A DNA stretch of 60,000 nt from assembly GCA_964035545.1 (NCBI GenBank), contig OZ037767.1:5209680-5269679 (forward strand), given 5' to 3'. The position numbers and the translations under genes were made by a program. The notes under the pieces are model-generated. The model had not been told where the DNA came from. It saw nothing but the letters and a program-made list of their open reading frames with translations, and did no database searches. This document shows positions 10,623 to 23,700 of the stretch, in pieces (position 1 is the stretch's first letter; each line of letters opens with the position of its first letter). Origin of the DNA: Bugula neritina. Its lineage: Eukaryota > Bryozoa > Gymnolaemata > Cheilostomatida > Bugulidae.

Positions 10623-13600
10623 TTAGATAGTACCCCAGGTGAGTCTGGTCACATGATCAGTTTTCCGTTTCGTAGACTTGATGAGACCAAGAAGCTGCAT
10701 CTCAGCAGCCGAGTGCGAGAATCGAGAGCTGCAAGAGAAGACAACATCCAATCATTATAAGCAGCATGATGCAATATTCGGGTAAATACAATTTTTGAAG
10801 TGAAAGCTAAAGCTGCACTAAGTTTAGTATTTAAATGATTTATTAGGTTATTGTTCTGAAACCAATGCATAGAGCAACACTTTAAACCTCAAATGCTTTA
10901 GAGTTTAAAATCACTAATAATAACGGAAGCTGGATGAGCACCCACAAGTAGCGCGAGATGCAACATTTAATCTCTATTTATTATGGAAGAATGGCAACTG
11001 TTACAATTTATCACACTTAGATATCGCATATCATGATATATCACACTTATATATCACCACATATCACCATTCTATAGCTGCAGTTCACTGAAACAAGTCT
11101 AGTAAATAGATGAAGACCAACCAGAGTTGTTTAAGATGTTGCTCTCCCTTGGAGTCATCTCCCTCGTGTACTGACAGGAATGCTTGCATCCAGTCATAGA
11201 TATTGATCATTGTGGAACATTCCATATGGAGTTTGAAGGCCACAGAAGTATCTGGTAACTCACTGGTAACACTCTGCGAGCTGTCTAGCTTAGGCACATC
11301 CTGCATTATGTATATAGAAAGTACACTACAGCTCAGTATTTATGGAATACTGTCAGCCTTTGAATGTGGCCATAACTCCCAATACTACATGGAATAGACT
11401 TGGTCTAAAGGTTAGACCGCGGACCTAGTACGATGAGTAGGTAACCGTAGGTCATAGGTTCAAATCTTGACAGGAGCATTGCCAGGAAGAGCATTTACTG
11501 GGCCACAGCCTACATAGTTTTAGCTAATAAATAACCTTTACTATCGGAAGGAGGGATGGGGAAGGGAGGGAAGGGCTCTCAAAGAACCGGATATTCTAAA
11601 CAAACGTGAGTCTGCTACGACTCCCATGCTACAATGACTTCTGTCCATATTATAATAAGTATAAAATAACAACCAGCTATAGAATTCCATGTGTGTATAT
11701 CCAGACCTCACATCACGTAAATTGAAAGCTTTCTGTGATAAAATGACATTCAGAAAGTTGATTAGCCCATATGGGTTTTACTTGTAACACAAATGTGGTG
11801 GGAAATAACACAAGTGTTTCTATAAAGTTGCGTTTATACCTCTGCTGAAAAAAAGTACCGAGTTTAAGTTAATAATGCTTGTCCGGGTACCCCTTTATAG
11901 TCAAACTGAAACTCGTTGAAATCATATTGATGCGGTTGCTCACTTTCTTAAATTGAAATTTGACTCGCATAATAGCTATTTGATGCCCTTTGTAAACGTC
12001 ATGAATTAGTGAAGCGGACAGCATAAAAGCGATAATTGAGAAGGCGTAGGCTATATAATTATAACCGTATAAGTACGTTGTCTAATCGCCAAAGTAATAA
12101 CTAAATAACGATGCTTACAAGGAGTTATTACTCCTATTCTAAAATTGGCCGATTAAGTTATCACAGTACAAAAATTTCAACGAGTGGCTTTTACAATGCA
12201 ATGCAACTCGGAAAAATTTCAACCCGGCCAAATTGAATTTTTGACCGAAAATTGTGAAGGTATAAAGGCAACTTGAGACATAACGAATCTATAAATGTGC
12301 TTACTGATATAGAATCTCTGTATATATACTTCAGGGAAACACGGGCTACACTTTCTTACAATGTATTGGAGCACAAGCTACAGGGTGTACATTGTGACTT
12401 ACATGTAAGTAAACGTGAGGTTTACCCAGAGCTGTGAACAAAGCCACCCTGGGCAGCGCATTAACTGCTGACTTTAGAGCCTTGATGTCATCATAATAGA
12501 AGAGTTCATGAAGAGGCAGCGTCCTGAAGTTAATGACTTCTTGGCTAAAAATTTCACCAACAGATTATCAACTAAACAGTTTGTGAGTTCAGAAAGATGA
12601 AAACAACTGTCATAGGAAAAGCAGTTAAATTGACTTTCATCCTTTTGGTGTCTAAACTGTTTTATATCATTAGAAAGCATGGAATGTGATATCAATAAAA
12701 TCAACATTGCATTTCATGCATTGTGAAATATATTCTATGATATAGGCAGACATTTCTAACAAGTCACCAATTCGATATAATTTAAACCGACAAACTGCAT
12801 TAAAATGACATTTTTTCCTTCCCATATAATAGAATTTATTTGGCTGATACACACATTATATGCTAAGTAGATTTAGTAAACTTCCAACTTTTCACTGTCA
12901 CCAGGAAAGTGCTACTAAACTGATTCATTATATTGTCATAGTAGAGTTTATTGATACACACTGAAAGAATGATCGTAGGGCGTTGACAGCCTCGCCCCGT
13001 ATTTCCTCGTAGAGAGTGACATGTTTGGGCCGCTGCTGCTGTAGAGTCTTGCGCAATGTGTACATGTCCATCTTCTTACCAACCAGGGAGTTTGTATTGG
13101 CAGCCGAATTCAACTCTGACTTCTCAAGAAGCTCTGCAAACACCAACCCTTATATTCTAAGGCTTGTGTTTTCAATTAAGCCCAGACTATTACATCTTCA
13201 ATAATTATGCTAAATAAAATGATTTCCTTTTACCATTGTCAGCCAAGCGGCTCTTGAAAGCATAACTTGATAAAGTCTTTCAAATTATATTTCAACTATT
13301 TATTGAGAAAGCAAAATTATGCAATGGAAAATTATAAAAAAGCATGACATAAAATGAAATTTTTTTGCAAAGATTGAAAACCATGAGTAACAATAATTTT
13401 TTGTTTTGTAAAGTCAAAAACATTCTAAGGCATCAACTACGTACCTTCAAAGTTAAAGAGTTTGTCTAAAACATTTCGGAGAGCGGAGACGTTACTTTCT
13501 ACGGGACAATCAGACATAATCTCTAGAATAGCAGTAAGTTGATCCTGAAGGACATTTCGTGATAAAACACTGCAACACATAGCATACTAATAGAACGCAA

Positions 13601-16600
13601 GGGTACATGCACAGCACACTCACAAAGATGTGCGTGTACACAATGAGCGACATATGAGGGTCAGAGGGTCAAAACCCCTCATAGTTTCATAAAATAAATT
13701 ATATGTTGAGCGTTTTGTTACTGGTGAACCGAATGTAAACTGTAAAACATTTTAGATAGTAAAAACTAAACTACCATCTATATGTATATGTGTAGCAGAG
13801 AAGTGAGGGGGGCAGTGCTGAGACTCACAATGATTCCAGGATAAATATGAGAGAAACAAAGGCTATTACAAGCAGGAAAATACAATTTATTCTTACCGCT
13901 TTAATAATACACATTATTACTGATAATGATTAACATACAGTGACTTGAAGGTTAGCTAATAAAACTAAAATCCAAGATTTAATATTCAGAGAGAGTTTGA
14001 TTAAGTACATCCAGTGAGATGACAAACTTTGTGAAGTACCTGAATAGTTTGAAGTCTTCTTCTAGAGCTTCGCCAAAATTTCCTCTCAGTACAGAATAAT
14101 AGACCTCTCTCAACTGAAATGATGCGAACAAATGAATGAATGAATGTACAACTGTTGACACCTGATAGATATAAAAGGAGACAGACTTGTACAACTGTTG
14201 ACACCTGGTAGATATAAAAGGAGACAGACTTGTATAACTGTTGACACCTGATAGATGTAAAAGGTGACATAAAATCAGTTGCAGCAACAAAAAGTTCAAT
14301 TTTTCATTTCTTTATTAGCAGAACGCAACTAAGGAATGGGTGCAAAAGCTAAAACAAGTAGAATAACAAAGTACCACTTGAGCACTTTAAAGCACACTGT
14401 ATGTACCTACCTGTTTGCCGAATGCAGATTTTGGAATACTTTTGGAAAGTGCGTGAAGACATCGTGTGACATAAGGTTGCTTACGATGGTAAACATTGAT
14501 GTCTTCTATTAGAGTTAGAATTTTAGATTTAGTATACACAGCATCCTCTAACAGTTTACTCTGAAGTTTAGGATCTGTTTCTTCTTCTACAAATCTACAT
14601 ACACACGTAGATTACTCATAGTTTTATACAGAAAATGAAGTAGGGAGACACAACTTTCAACAACAAAGGTTTAACATGCCATGCTACAATCACTACATGT
14701 CTGCGTGTCAAATTTAATAATAATCATATCAGTGACGAACTTATACTATATGAAAGCAATTTTAAGTTAGCAGCACTTGAACATGTGACAAAATGTTTAC
14801 AAATTTTGTAAAAACTTCAAGTTTCTACTTTTAACAGAGTTTCCAAACAAGTTAACCACAACATTACTCTGGAAGTATGAATTCACCATATCACTGCATG
14901 ACAGTAGCTGACAGGTGCACTATGTTATTATGTGACAGCATCTGACAGGTGAATTATGTTGAAAACAGAAGCTTTTCTCAACTTATCTAACTACATGTAC
15001 AATTACTGTAGACTACTAGCTACAACCCAGCACAACATTTTCATGTTTCAAGTAAACAGAATTGAGTTCAACACAAAGCCAAGCCAATACTCCTCTAGTG
15101 AAATGAGATGAGGAATCTTATAAACAGGATTGAACATACTTGCGGAACGACGTGAGCTTTCTGATATGATCCAAGTTTTTGTTAGACAGCACTTTACCTC
15201 TGGTGATACAGGATACAGAATGTTCGTTCCCAAGGCAATGGTCCATCACGCAAAACTAAACATATCAACATATTTCAATACTAAAGAGAGATGTTGGCGC
15301 CTGGTGGACTCATAAAAGACTAATCATAGCTGCTGCGTACTCTAGCACCCGGAGTCTGCCAGAATGGTAAAGTTGCAATGATGATTGTAAATTAGCTGCA
15401 GCGCTGCCCACACTATGTTCAGAGTTTAACAGTCAAATTGGTAGAGAAGTTCATGACATCTTTTTATGTTATGAGAGCAAAATTACAGTTAACTATAACA
15501 ATGAATATCAGTTTAGCTTTTGGCAATGTCTAGGTGCTGTATAGAGTCTTGGCCAATTGAGAAAAATTCATTTCACTATATTTTTTAAGTCAGATTGTTA
15601 TTGCTTCAATAACTTTATTATAAAGATATACTTTTAAAATAATGAATGCAGCAAGTTCAGCTTGGTTTCAAATAGAAACATCTAATATTTGATTTTAGTG
15701 TTGCAATGTTGAACATTGAGAGAAATCGACACAATTCACCAAAAAGGCATTGGAACACATCCATAAAACAATAATAAATTAGAATTGTTATGCCATTTAA
15801 ACAAAAATATTTTGCATTGGCAATATGTTAAGGTACTGATTGCCAATATGCAATAATAGACTAAACATAGAAACTCATTAGTAATCCAAAAAACACACTA
15901 CGTGTGCATGTCACACACAGCGTTATGTAATGGCGCTTACCTGCATGCAGTGAAGAAACTTCTGTATTGAGAAGTCATGACAGAGGAAGTTGTCGAGGAG
16001 AAGCTGAAATGTCTTGCCTCCAAGTCTAAAGGGTAAGTCACTGTTCAGCAGCATCTGTAATATTATAGTAAGTTCAACAGTAAGTATATAGTAATATATA
16101 GCACATATATAGTAATATATAGTAAGTATATAGTCATATGTAGATGCAAATACACACAAACCTACTCTAAATTATTCATGTATATACTCTACACAGGCTT
16201 GAGAAACTCAAGAATGAATTCCAGATTTGAATAAAATATAAGACGCGACTCAGTTGTTGAATCCATCATTTTGAAAAATGGTAAATGATTATAATATTGT
16301 AATGCCGTTGAATAAAATATTAAAAATAAGTATATATTGTAGGCATAATGATGATTATAATGCAGAGCATCAATCAAGCTAAAATAGATAACAAAAGGTA
16401 AACCAGAATCATATTTTCGTTAAAAAGAAATAAAAAAATAATACAGCAGAAATATCTCCAAACCCGATCTATAATTTGATTGAGGTATACAGATGAAGAC
16501 TTCATTTGGAAGGCCTCTATAGACAACATAGTAGAAATTTCGTGGGTAAGCCGACTTCTAAGAGAGGACAGAGAGAGGGTAACTCCGAATACCAAAACAA

Positions 16601-18812
16601 TTGACAAGTCTGCCAGGTGATTTCTGAAACAGTCATGCTTATTATATGGCATCAACCAATCAAAACACTATAAATACTAAAATACATCTTATGCACAATA
16701 GCAACTCAACTGGCTTAAAAGGAGTTGTTTTCTCCTGTCATGCTACAAGAAATTCTCAGGACTTACCGACACGACAGTATAAAATCTTGCAGGCAGGAAA
16801 CTGGAAGATTATTAAACGCCTCAAAGAGAAGGACTAGAGGGCAACTTGAAGCAGAATGCTTTTTGGTATCAGTCTTAGTAGTCTTAGCAGTTTTTCGGAC
16901 TTTCTATAAAAAAGTATCTGAAAGTTAATTATAAATCGAATAATCTATAAAAATTAGGCGGTTGTCACATCGAAACATTGATTAAAATTATTGAACTATA
17001 CAAGTCCCACTCTTTTATTAAATCTGCATCAAGAAAAACTTTATTAATACTAAAATCCAAAGTACCCAAACTTCAGCCCACACTCACTTTGGGAGAGGAG
17101 GTAGAAATAAGACTCCTGTGCCACTCGGTGATATGAGACCAGGCGCAGTGTGTTTGGGGCATCTTCACGACGTTCTCGTCATCCTCATATATTGAGTTCA
17201 GTTGTGAGGCTATAGATTGCATGATCAGCTTCATTGTGTTGGATTTGGACTCGATAAGAACTACGTGTGGAGTTACTTCCTCTACCAGTTTACTGCACAA
17301 GTTACTGTACAGCACTGAGTGGTCGGGAGTGTTGACACCTGCAAACAGGTGCTTGCTCTATGAGTCAACATTAAACAGGTGCTTGCTCTATGAGTCAACA
17401 GTAAACAGGTGATCTATCTATTATTTAGTGACAAAAATGAGTTCTTATATAAAAATAAAAAGAAAGCTTTGTTAGTTCACCAACAGCGTTTAGTATATAT
17501 AATTTAAACATAAAGAAATATATTACATAATTAATTCTAGCAGAGAAGACGCACTTTGTTCCCATATCAACAGCAAAAAGCTGATCAACTGCCAAACACT
17601 AAAAACCAGATTTTATCATAAAATAAGAAACTTTGAACTAACCAGTAACAATGGCAGCAGCATGTATTTCCTCCTCTGATCTCTTCTGACCACAGACAGT
17701 TACATAAGATACGAGTTCTGTAAAGAGATCTTGCGCCATGTCAGCATGGATTTTCTGTAAAAACGAGTACCAGAAGATGCAACCAGTTCAGTTATGTCTG
17801 ATATTTTGCAACTAACTGAGACCAAAGATCAAGAATAACAGAATAACTTTGCACATTCTGTTTATATATCATCAGGTGTTTGGCATAAATGACTAACTTA
17901 CCTGGGATATATTACATAGTTCTGTGTATATTACTACCTTACCTGGGATATATTATATAGTTATGTGTATATGACTAACTTACCTGGGATATACTATATA
18001 GCTTTGCATATATGACTAACTTACCTGGGATATATTATACAGTTATGTGTATATTACTAACTTACCTGAGATATATTATATAGTTATGTGTATATTACTA
18101 ACTTACCTGAGATATATTATGAAGCTCCGTAGAGAGATATTCATAGTAATGTAATTGCTGTAACTTCAATCCACACTCATTCTCTACAAAATCTTCTGCA
18201 ACAAACAAAAGTCAAGTTGGATAAATTTCTAATACTGCAAACAAAATTCAAGTTAAATAGAAGAAGAATCAGTAAATTATAATTTCAAGTTTGAAAAACG
18301 AGATGTTAATTCAGGAATATAGACATTACTTGAGTAAGAATGAGTTAAAGAATTATTGTGACGGCTACTAAATTTAAAATGAGAGTTTCTCTACTCTACA
18401 TGCAAATGAGTAAGTGCATAGATGACATTATTGTACCCATTATTGGGGGAGCTTAATTATTTGCTGATGTAGTTCCAATAAAAATTTTCTATTTATGCCA
18501 ATATTAAAAGTGGAAGGGGTAAAAGTTGCATTAATTAAGCACCTTAGACTCCAGTAAATCAACAGTTCATAATCAAGTATTACTTCGGAAATACTTACTT
18601 GGTGAAGGTTTCTTTTTCTTTCCTCGGAATGAAAATACTCCCTAAAATAAAATTTGAGTATAAAATGGGTCAAACATTTCTGAATATCACCTAGACTGAA
18701 TCAAAGATAAAGAATAGAAAACTAAGTTAGCATATTTATAAACATTTACATGCACTCAGTTATGTTTAAATGAAACTTGAAGACATACCTTAGACAGTGA
18801 CTGAGTGCTCAT
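10623..18812 (-). CDS. ORC3: Origin recognition complex subunit 3, 16 exons
   Basis: Coding-order exons: 18789-18812, 18599-18641, 18107-18195, 17643-17754, 17088-17338, 16767-16903, 16464-16623, 15941-16054, 15140-15255, 14411-14594, 14040-14113, 13445-13569, 12962-13133, 12403-12544, 11122-11300, 10623-10728. The product is 675 aa (human 711) with no phase conflict. Family anchors: N-terminal [34 protein letters not shown] in the degenerate AAA+-like core; [61 protein letters not shown]; and C-terminal [21 protein letters not shown]3 is a non-ATP-binding subunit of the nuclear ORC, which marks replication origins. The donor of exon 7 (GTTTGG at 16463) is weak. The exon 3 donor sits in a tandem array and the exon 5 acceptor abuts another. 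Confidence 0.96.
11385..11560 (+). mobile_element. tRNA-derived SINE copy in ORC3 intron
   Basis: An A-box-like TGGTCTAAAGG is followed about 50 bp later by a B-box-like GGTTCAAATC. Then comes a body with AAGAGCATTTACTGGGCCAC and AATAAATAACC. The same layout recurs at 19125 and 23825. The ends do not pair as a tRNA acceptor stem, so it is read as a SINE. Boundaries are approximate. Confidence 0.65.
14146..14273. repeat. 43-bp tandem repeat, three copies, beside ORC3 exon 11
   Basis: Units start at 14146, 14189 and 14232. Each reads close to GTACAACTGTTGACACCTGA then TAGATATAAAAGGAGACAGA. The array begins about 33 bp from the acceptor side of ORC3 exon 14040-14113. Confidence 0.93.
17339..17410. 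repeat. 30-bp tandem repeat abutting the ORC3 exon 5 acceptor
   Basis: Copies start at 17341, 17371 and 17401 (partial), unit AAACAGGTGCTTGCTCTATG then AGTCAACA plus two variable bases. On the minus strand only the exon-proximal copy keeps the CAG acceptor (TGTTTGCAG). The other copies read TGTTTAATG and TGTTTACTG. Confidence 0.93.
17892..18120. repeat. 41-bp tandem array carrying six copies of a splice donor
   Basis: The donor-bearing segment (plus ACTAACTTACCTGGGATATA or near variants) recurs with ACCTG at 17900, 17941, 17982, 18023, 18064 and 18105, an exact 41-bp spacing. The copy at 18105 is the functional exon-intron junction of ORC3 exon 3: CAG at 18107-18109, then GTAAGTTAG on the minus strand. 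The other five lie in the intron with intact or near-intact donor consensus. Confidence 0.96.
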
Positions 18813-20782
18813 CTTTTCAAAAGTGAGAAACAGCTGAGCAGAGAAACTGGACTCAATAACACTTTAGTAATAGCTCCTAGCTTTAAAACAGAAGTAAAAC
18901 TTATTGAAGTTTTAGAAAAACAAATTGTAACATTTGTGCTTATATTCAGCACCAAAAGCCAAAGACACCAGAGCTCTAATTGGTCATGGCAGCTAACAGT
19001 AAAACACTGAAAAAATATCTGTTTACAAGTGTAGATCAATTCAGCTACGATGTATTGGTGTAGCACAATTTGCTTTGAAATATTTATCTCGTTGGCTACT
19101 AAAGCTAACAAAAAGTGAGCAATCATGGTCTAGTGGTCTAGTGCTTAGTTGAGGTTAGTGTACTTGGTTCGAGTCCCTGCAAAGATCATTGGAGATTTAG
19201 AAAAGGTATTCAGTCATAATTTCTCCTTTATCATAGTAGAAAAAAACCTTAGCCCACTTAACAAACCCATTTTTTACTACCGAATGTTTTTACAAGGATT
19301 GTGACTTTGATTGTGTTTTTTTACAATTATCAATGCCAACTACAAGAGTCAATGTCATACTAATACCCATATTGGGGCACACAATTTGCATCCTGAAACT
19401 TGATTTAAGGGCACCACGTTGTCACTTTCACTATCTGTGCAATCTTATTTTAATAATTTCAAGAAGAAATCAATCTTAATGTGAATGAAAAAAAATTAAA
19501 ATTGATTATTTTTTTATACTCAGTCTGAATCTTATAAAAGCCTAAAAACTTCAGTTACAACATTGCTATTACTATTAGTATTAGCTGATCCTTTAACTTA
19601 TAGTGTTATACGCTATAGTAATACTAAGTCTAATAATAAATTTATCAGTTATTAACCAATCTTATTAACCATTATCTATTATCATTATGATTATCATAAT
19701 TATCATTTAATTCATTATGATTATGTTGAACTTAAAGCTAAACTTAATCACTGCCAAGCTTGAAGTTAATCATAATCATAGTAATTTCATAGTGATAGTG
19801 TTAAAGTCAACCTCAATGTCACTATGACTACGATAATGACTAAGACTGTAAGTGTATGAGTATGACTATGAGCCATGCGGACTATGACACTGACAGTATG
19901 ACTATCAGTATGAGTATGAGTATGAGATTCAGTATGACTATGAACTTGAAGTATGGACAATCAACAAATAATTGGAGGATAATTGTAGAAAAACAGCGCA
20001 AAATACACTTCAGTGTGCTAAAAAGAAAACGAGTATTGACCCGGGGGTGAAACTATGTGTGTTCATCCAGTCTTTGACTACTACAATCTAAAGTGAATCT
20101 ATGATTTATACCCACTATCGTAAGAGTGAAATGAACGAGAATATTATTTTAATATAAATTATTTATGATCGTGCTTGTCCCGCGCCAATACCATTTACAA
20201 GACTTCCACGCACAAGAGTTTACGTACTCGTAATGTATAGATAACTCCCAGTAAGAAAGAAAAAAGTAGTATTTCAACATTAATTTTACAAGCTTCAGTC
20301 ATTGAACTAAAACTAAAGTTAAAGTTCAATGGGTTCAGTTAAGTTTATTACCAAAGTTTTACATCGAATAAATAAGCAGTAAAATGCGGCAAAGCAAGAC
20401 TGCACATATTTGACAGATTTAGGACCACAAACACAAACAACATCAAAAAATTATTTGATAGGCTTTATTTTAAACAATGTACAGATAGTTTTTACAAGAT
20501 AATGAGCATTTGAACATTATTACAATATTCAACTTTATGCAAGAAGAGACAAAACCTAATGCTCTGAGAGCCATAACATTACGCTAATAAATAACTGCTT
20601 CTTGTATAAAAATAAAATAAAATAACAAAACTTTTTATACTTGAAGCACTGTCATGATTCTTTTGAAGTTGACAGATAAATGGGCACTTTTATTAGATAG
20701 CAGCCAAATTAAAATGAAAAAAAATACACGTTGATTCGAAGTAACTTGAGTAAACAGTAGCAAACATTGTCATGTAGTAGAT
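18813..20782. other. Intergenic region between ORC3 5' end and BRF1 3' end
   Basis: It contains the ORC3 promoter region, a SINE near 19125, and from about 19580 to 19960 simple repeats built from TNATNA and TATGAG-like units. A minus-strand AATAAA (plus TTTATT at 20464-20469) lies about 315 nt past the BRF1 stop and probably ends that transcript. The open frame at 19856-20050 is repeat-derived. Confidence 0.55.
19125..19290 (+). mobile_element. tRNA-derived SINE copy upstream of ORC3
   Basis: The A-box-like TGGTCTAGTGG and B-box-like GGTTCGAGTCCC are spaced as in a tRNA. They are followed by a body (GGTATTCAGTCATAATTTCT and CCTTAGCCCACTTAA) that matches the copy at 23825. Absence of a matching acceptor stem argues against a functional tRNA gene. 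Confidence 0.7.
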
Positions 20783-23700
20783 TCAATCATACTCATAGTC
20801 GTCATCATCACCTACAGCACACAACAAACAAATATTTTACACATCAGCAGGGTTAGCGATTCTTTTTATTTAAACACAAATATAACTCAAGCTTGTAATG
20901 TTGATTAACATATATTAATCATTCAGTAAACAGGTATATAGTCATTAAGTAAGAAAGAAGCAGTTTATCTGTCAGTTACATCACACGGCCAAATACGTGC
21001 GCAAACAGCCTAGATATTGTAAATATTTGTAGAAAGCCAAATTTGTAAGCCAAACCTCGATGGCACAATTTAGTCTAAAAGAAGGAAAACGGCAGGCAAT
21101 GAATATTAGACTCCATACCTGCGTAACCGTGGCCCAGGAGTTGAGCTGATGAAATAGGTTCATCCTCGTCTTCGTCGTCTTCATCCTCTAGATCTTCATC
21201 TATAGTGAGAACACCAAAGTTATCATAGAATATAGAACATAGAATATAGAACAAGAATATAGAACAAGAAGCATCTAGCTGAAGAATAAAAGTTTTGTAA
21301 ACTATTTTCTTTTCGCTGAGAATGGTGAACCATTATTAGAGGTAAAATAGTTCTTTCCTGTCAGCTGCTGCAGACTAGATGGTTATCACATGTTGTGAGG
21401 AGACAAATCCCAACACATAGGTATCATTTATGTACACAACTGTATTTTAATAATTGCTGCAACAGCTTACTGTACAAGTATCATAAGTGACTGTAACTAG
21501 ACAGTTAACAGATTTACAATATACACCTGCTAGAGAAAATTATATTTAATCAGATTTACAAGTTCGTAAAATGGTCTTACACATAATTCATTATTATGAG
21601 AACATGACAACATGGCTAAACCAAAACAGTCACTAAATCTAAGGTTGAATATGATTCAGAACGCTGAAGTTAGATACAATCAAAGAGCTTTAAGAGCTTC
21701 AAGTTTCATATAACGTTTATGCAGCCACCCTAGACATAAAAATACACAATTCTCACCCTCTTCTACGATAGGCTTGGATTCTGTAACTGTTGCTGATTGA
21801 ACAACTGGTTCAGAATGCGTAAATGAGTTCAGCTCTCTGATTGGCTGCGCCACGGGCTGACTGACTAATTGTGGCGCAGACTTGGGCTGTGATTGTTGAT
21901 TAGAGATTCTTGGTGTTGATTTTTTCAAACTGTTTCTTTTAGATGCCCTACAAAGCAGATACAATGAAATGACCCTAGATGCTGTATTGAAAATATTTAG
22001 AAGATTTTAAGTAAAAATTGAATCGAGAACAACAACTTGAATCACTACTGTATTTGGAGTTGAGCCAAAAAATAAAAACCAGTTGGCTATATGACACATC
22101 AGATAATTTACAAATAATGACAAAGCATATTTACCAACTAAACCATACAGCTCAAGCTACTTACGTGGTTTGATCATCATCTTGCATAAGGTGAGAAGTG
22201 GAGTCAGCACCTGATTGAGTTGGGACATTCACACCTACCCCCGAGGTGGCTGCACTGGTGCTGGGTGCAGAGGCTGAGCCTGATGCCTGTGCTTTTAACC
22301 TGTTGACCAAATCTGCGGGACTTCCACTCGTGAGATTCTTTAAAACTTCATAGTCTATTTTTGAGGACAACTTCTTCTCCTGTAACATTTTCTCCATTGC
22401 TTCTCCTATGAGACAAACAAAGAGCACTGGTTAACCATGACTTGGGTGAACAGATGATGGAGAAAGTTTAACAGCAAAAAGTTTTTTTGCCAATAGCAAA
22501 GCTAAAACTTTATAGCAATAAACTGCTTAGCAGTGTGCCCTAATCTATTACATCACAGTGTAGTAGATAAATTCACATCGCAACAAGAATAAAACAAATT
22601 GTTTTTAGCATACTATTGTACAGTAATCTCACTAAGTATCCTTCATAAATTGGTTGGTAAAAACTACAATTTTCTTTATTGACTGGCTATACTACTATGC
22701 AATGAATAAGATATGAAAATAAGCAATAAAGTATAGCTATTCCAAAATACTGTGTTACAACTTTTAGACTCATGAAGGGCTCTAACCTGCTGTCGGAGCG
22801 TTTATATTCAACTTCCGTCGTTTTCTGCGAACTTTAGGGGGTTTAGCAGCCTCTTCCTCCGCCTTTCTCTTTGCCTTCTCCTCCTGCTCTTTGAGGAACT
22901 CTCCATTCAATGCCATCCAGACCTTCTCCTTAGTCTTCACTTCTTCTTCAGTCAGAATGAACTACAGAGGAATTATAATATTGAATGCACATCACATATA
23001 CACAACTGAGAGAATCAATATAACAGTTTGCTTAGTAGGCAATCACCACAAAGAACATAAAAATAAGTTCACTGCACACCTTTTCTCACAAATCTCCTAG
23101 TATACTGAGAAATAGTTCTACTGCTTCTTTTCTAGAAAAATATTGCACTAAGAAAAAGTTCACATATTATGTAGATTTTAAAATATTTTCAGCAATATAC
23201 CAGGCAGTTAAGACAATTGTGGAAACCAGTTGCTGGGGACACTGCATCAGAGATTTATTACAAGTGAAATTCTTAAAAATCCCCGACACACTTTATTTAT
23301 GCCGTAGTACAGTGTTCCTATATATTTTAGTTATCATCTACAGGCTGTTTGAGGGTTGCATGCTCAAACAATTTTGTTTTATAATATGACATATTTGCAC
23401 AAACTTTATTATAAACCCTATACAACCCTCCAACAGTGTGTAGATGATAGCTAAGATATATATGAATATGTTAATACTGCATAAATGAAGTGTGTCAGGG
23501 ATTCTTGAAATCACCTTGTCTAACTCATCATCGTCGAGTCCTTCTAGACTCAGCTCCCCATCTTCATTATCATCATGCTGTGGAATATCGTGTACGAGGG
23601 GGGTGTTGGTACTAGTGGTTAGACCAAGGCTGGCTGCTGTCGGTCTCGGGCCAATATTCTGCTGAGGAGCTGGTGATGTGGTCTCACTACCCTGAGATGG

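Noticed and set aside
11395-11475. tRNA gene
   Set aside because: A and B boxes are present but acceptor and anticodon stems do not pair, and related copies exist; interpreted as a SINE.
15310-15415. Possible minus-strand ORC3 exon ([14 protein letters not shown])
   Set aside because: It resembled part of ORC3, but exon 15140-15255 follows exon 15941-16054 in phase and matches the family better; the candidate has no workable donor.
19120-19185. tRNA gene
   Set aside because: Good internal promoter boxes but no matching acceptor stem, and a SINE body follows.
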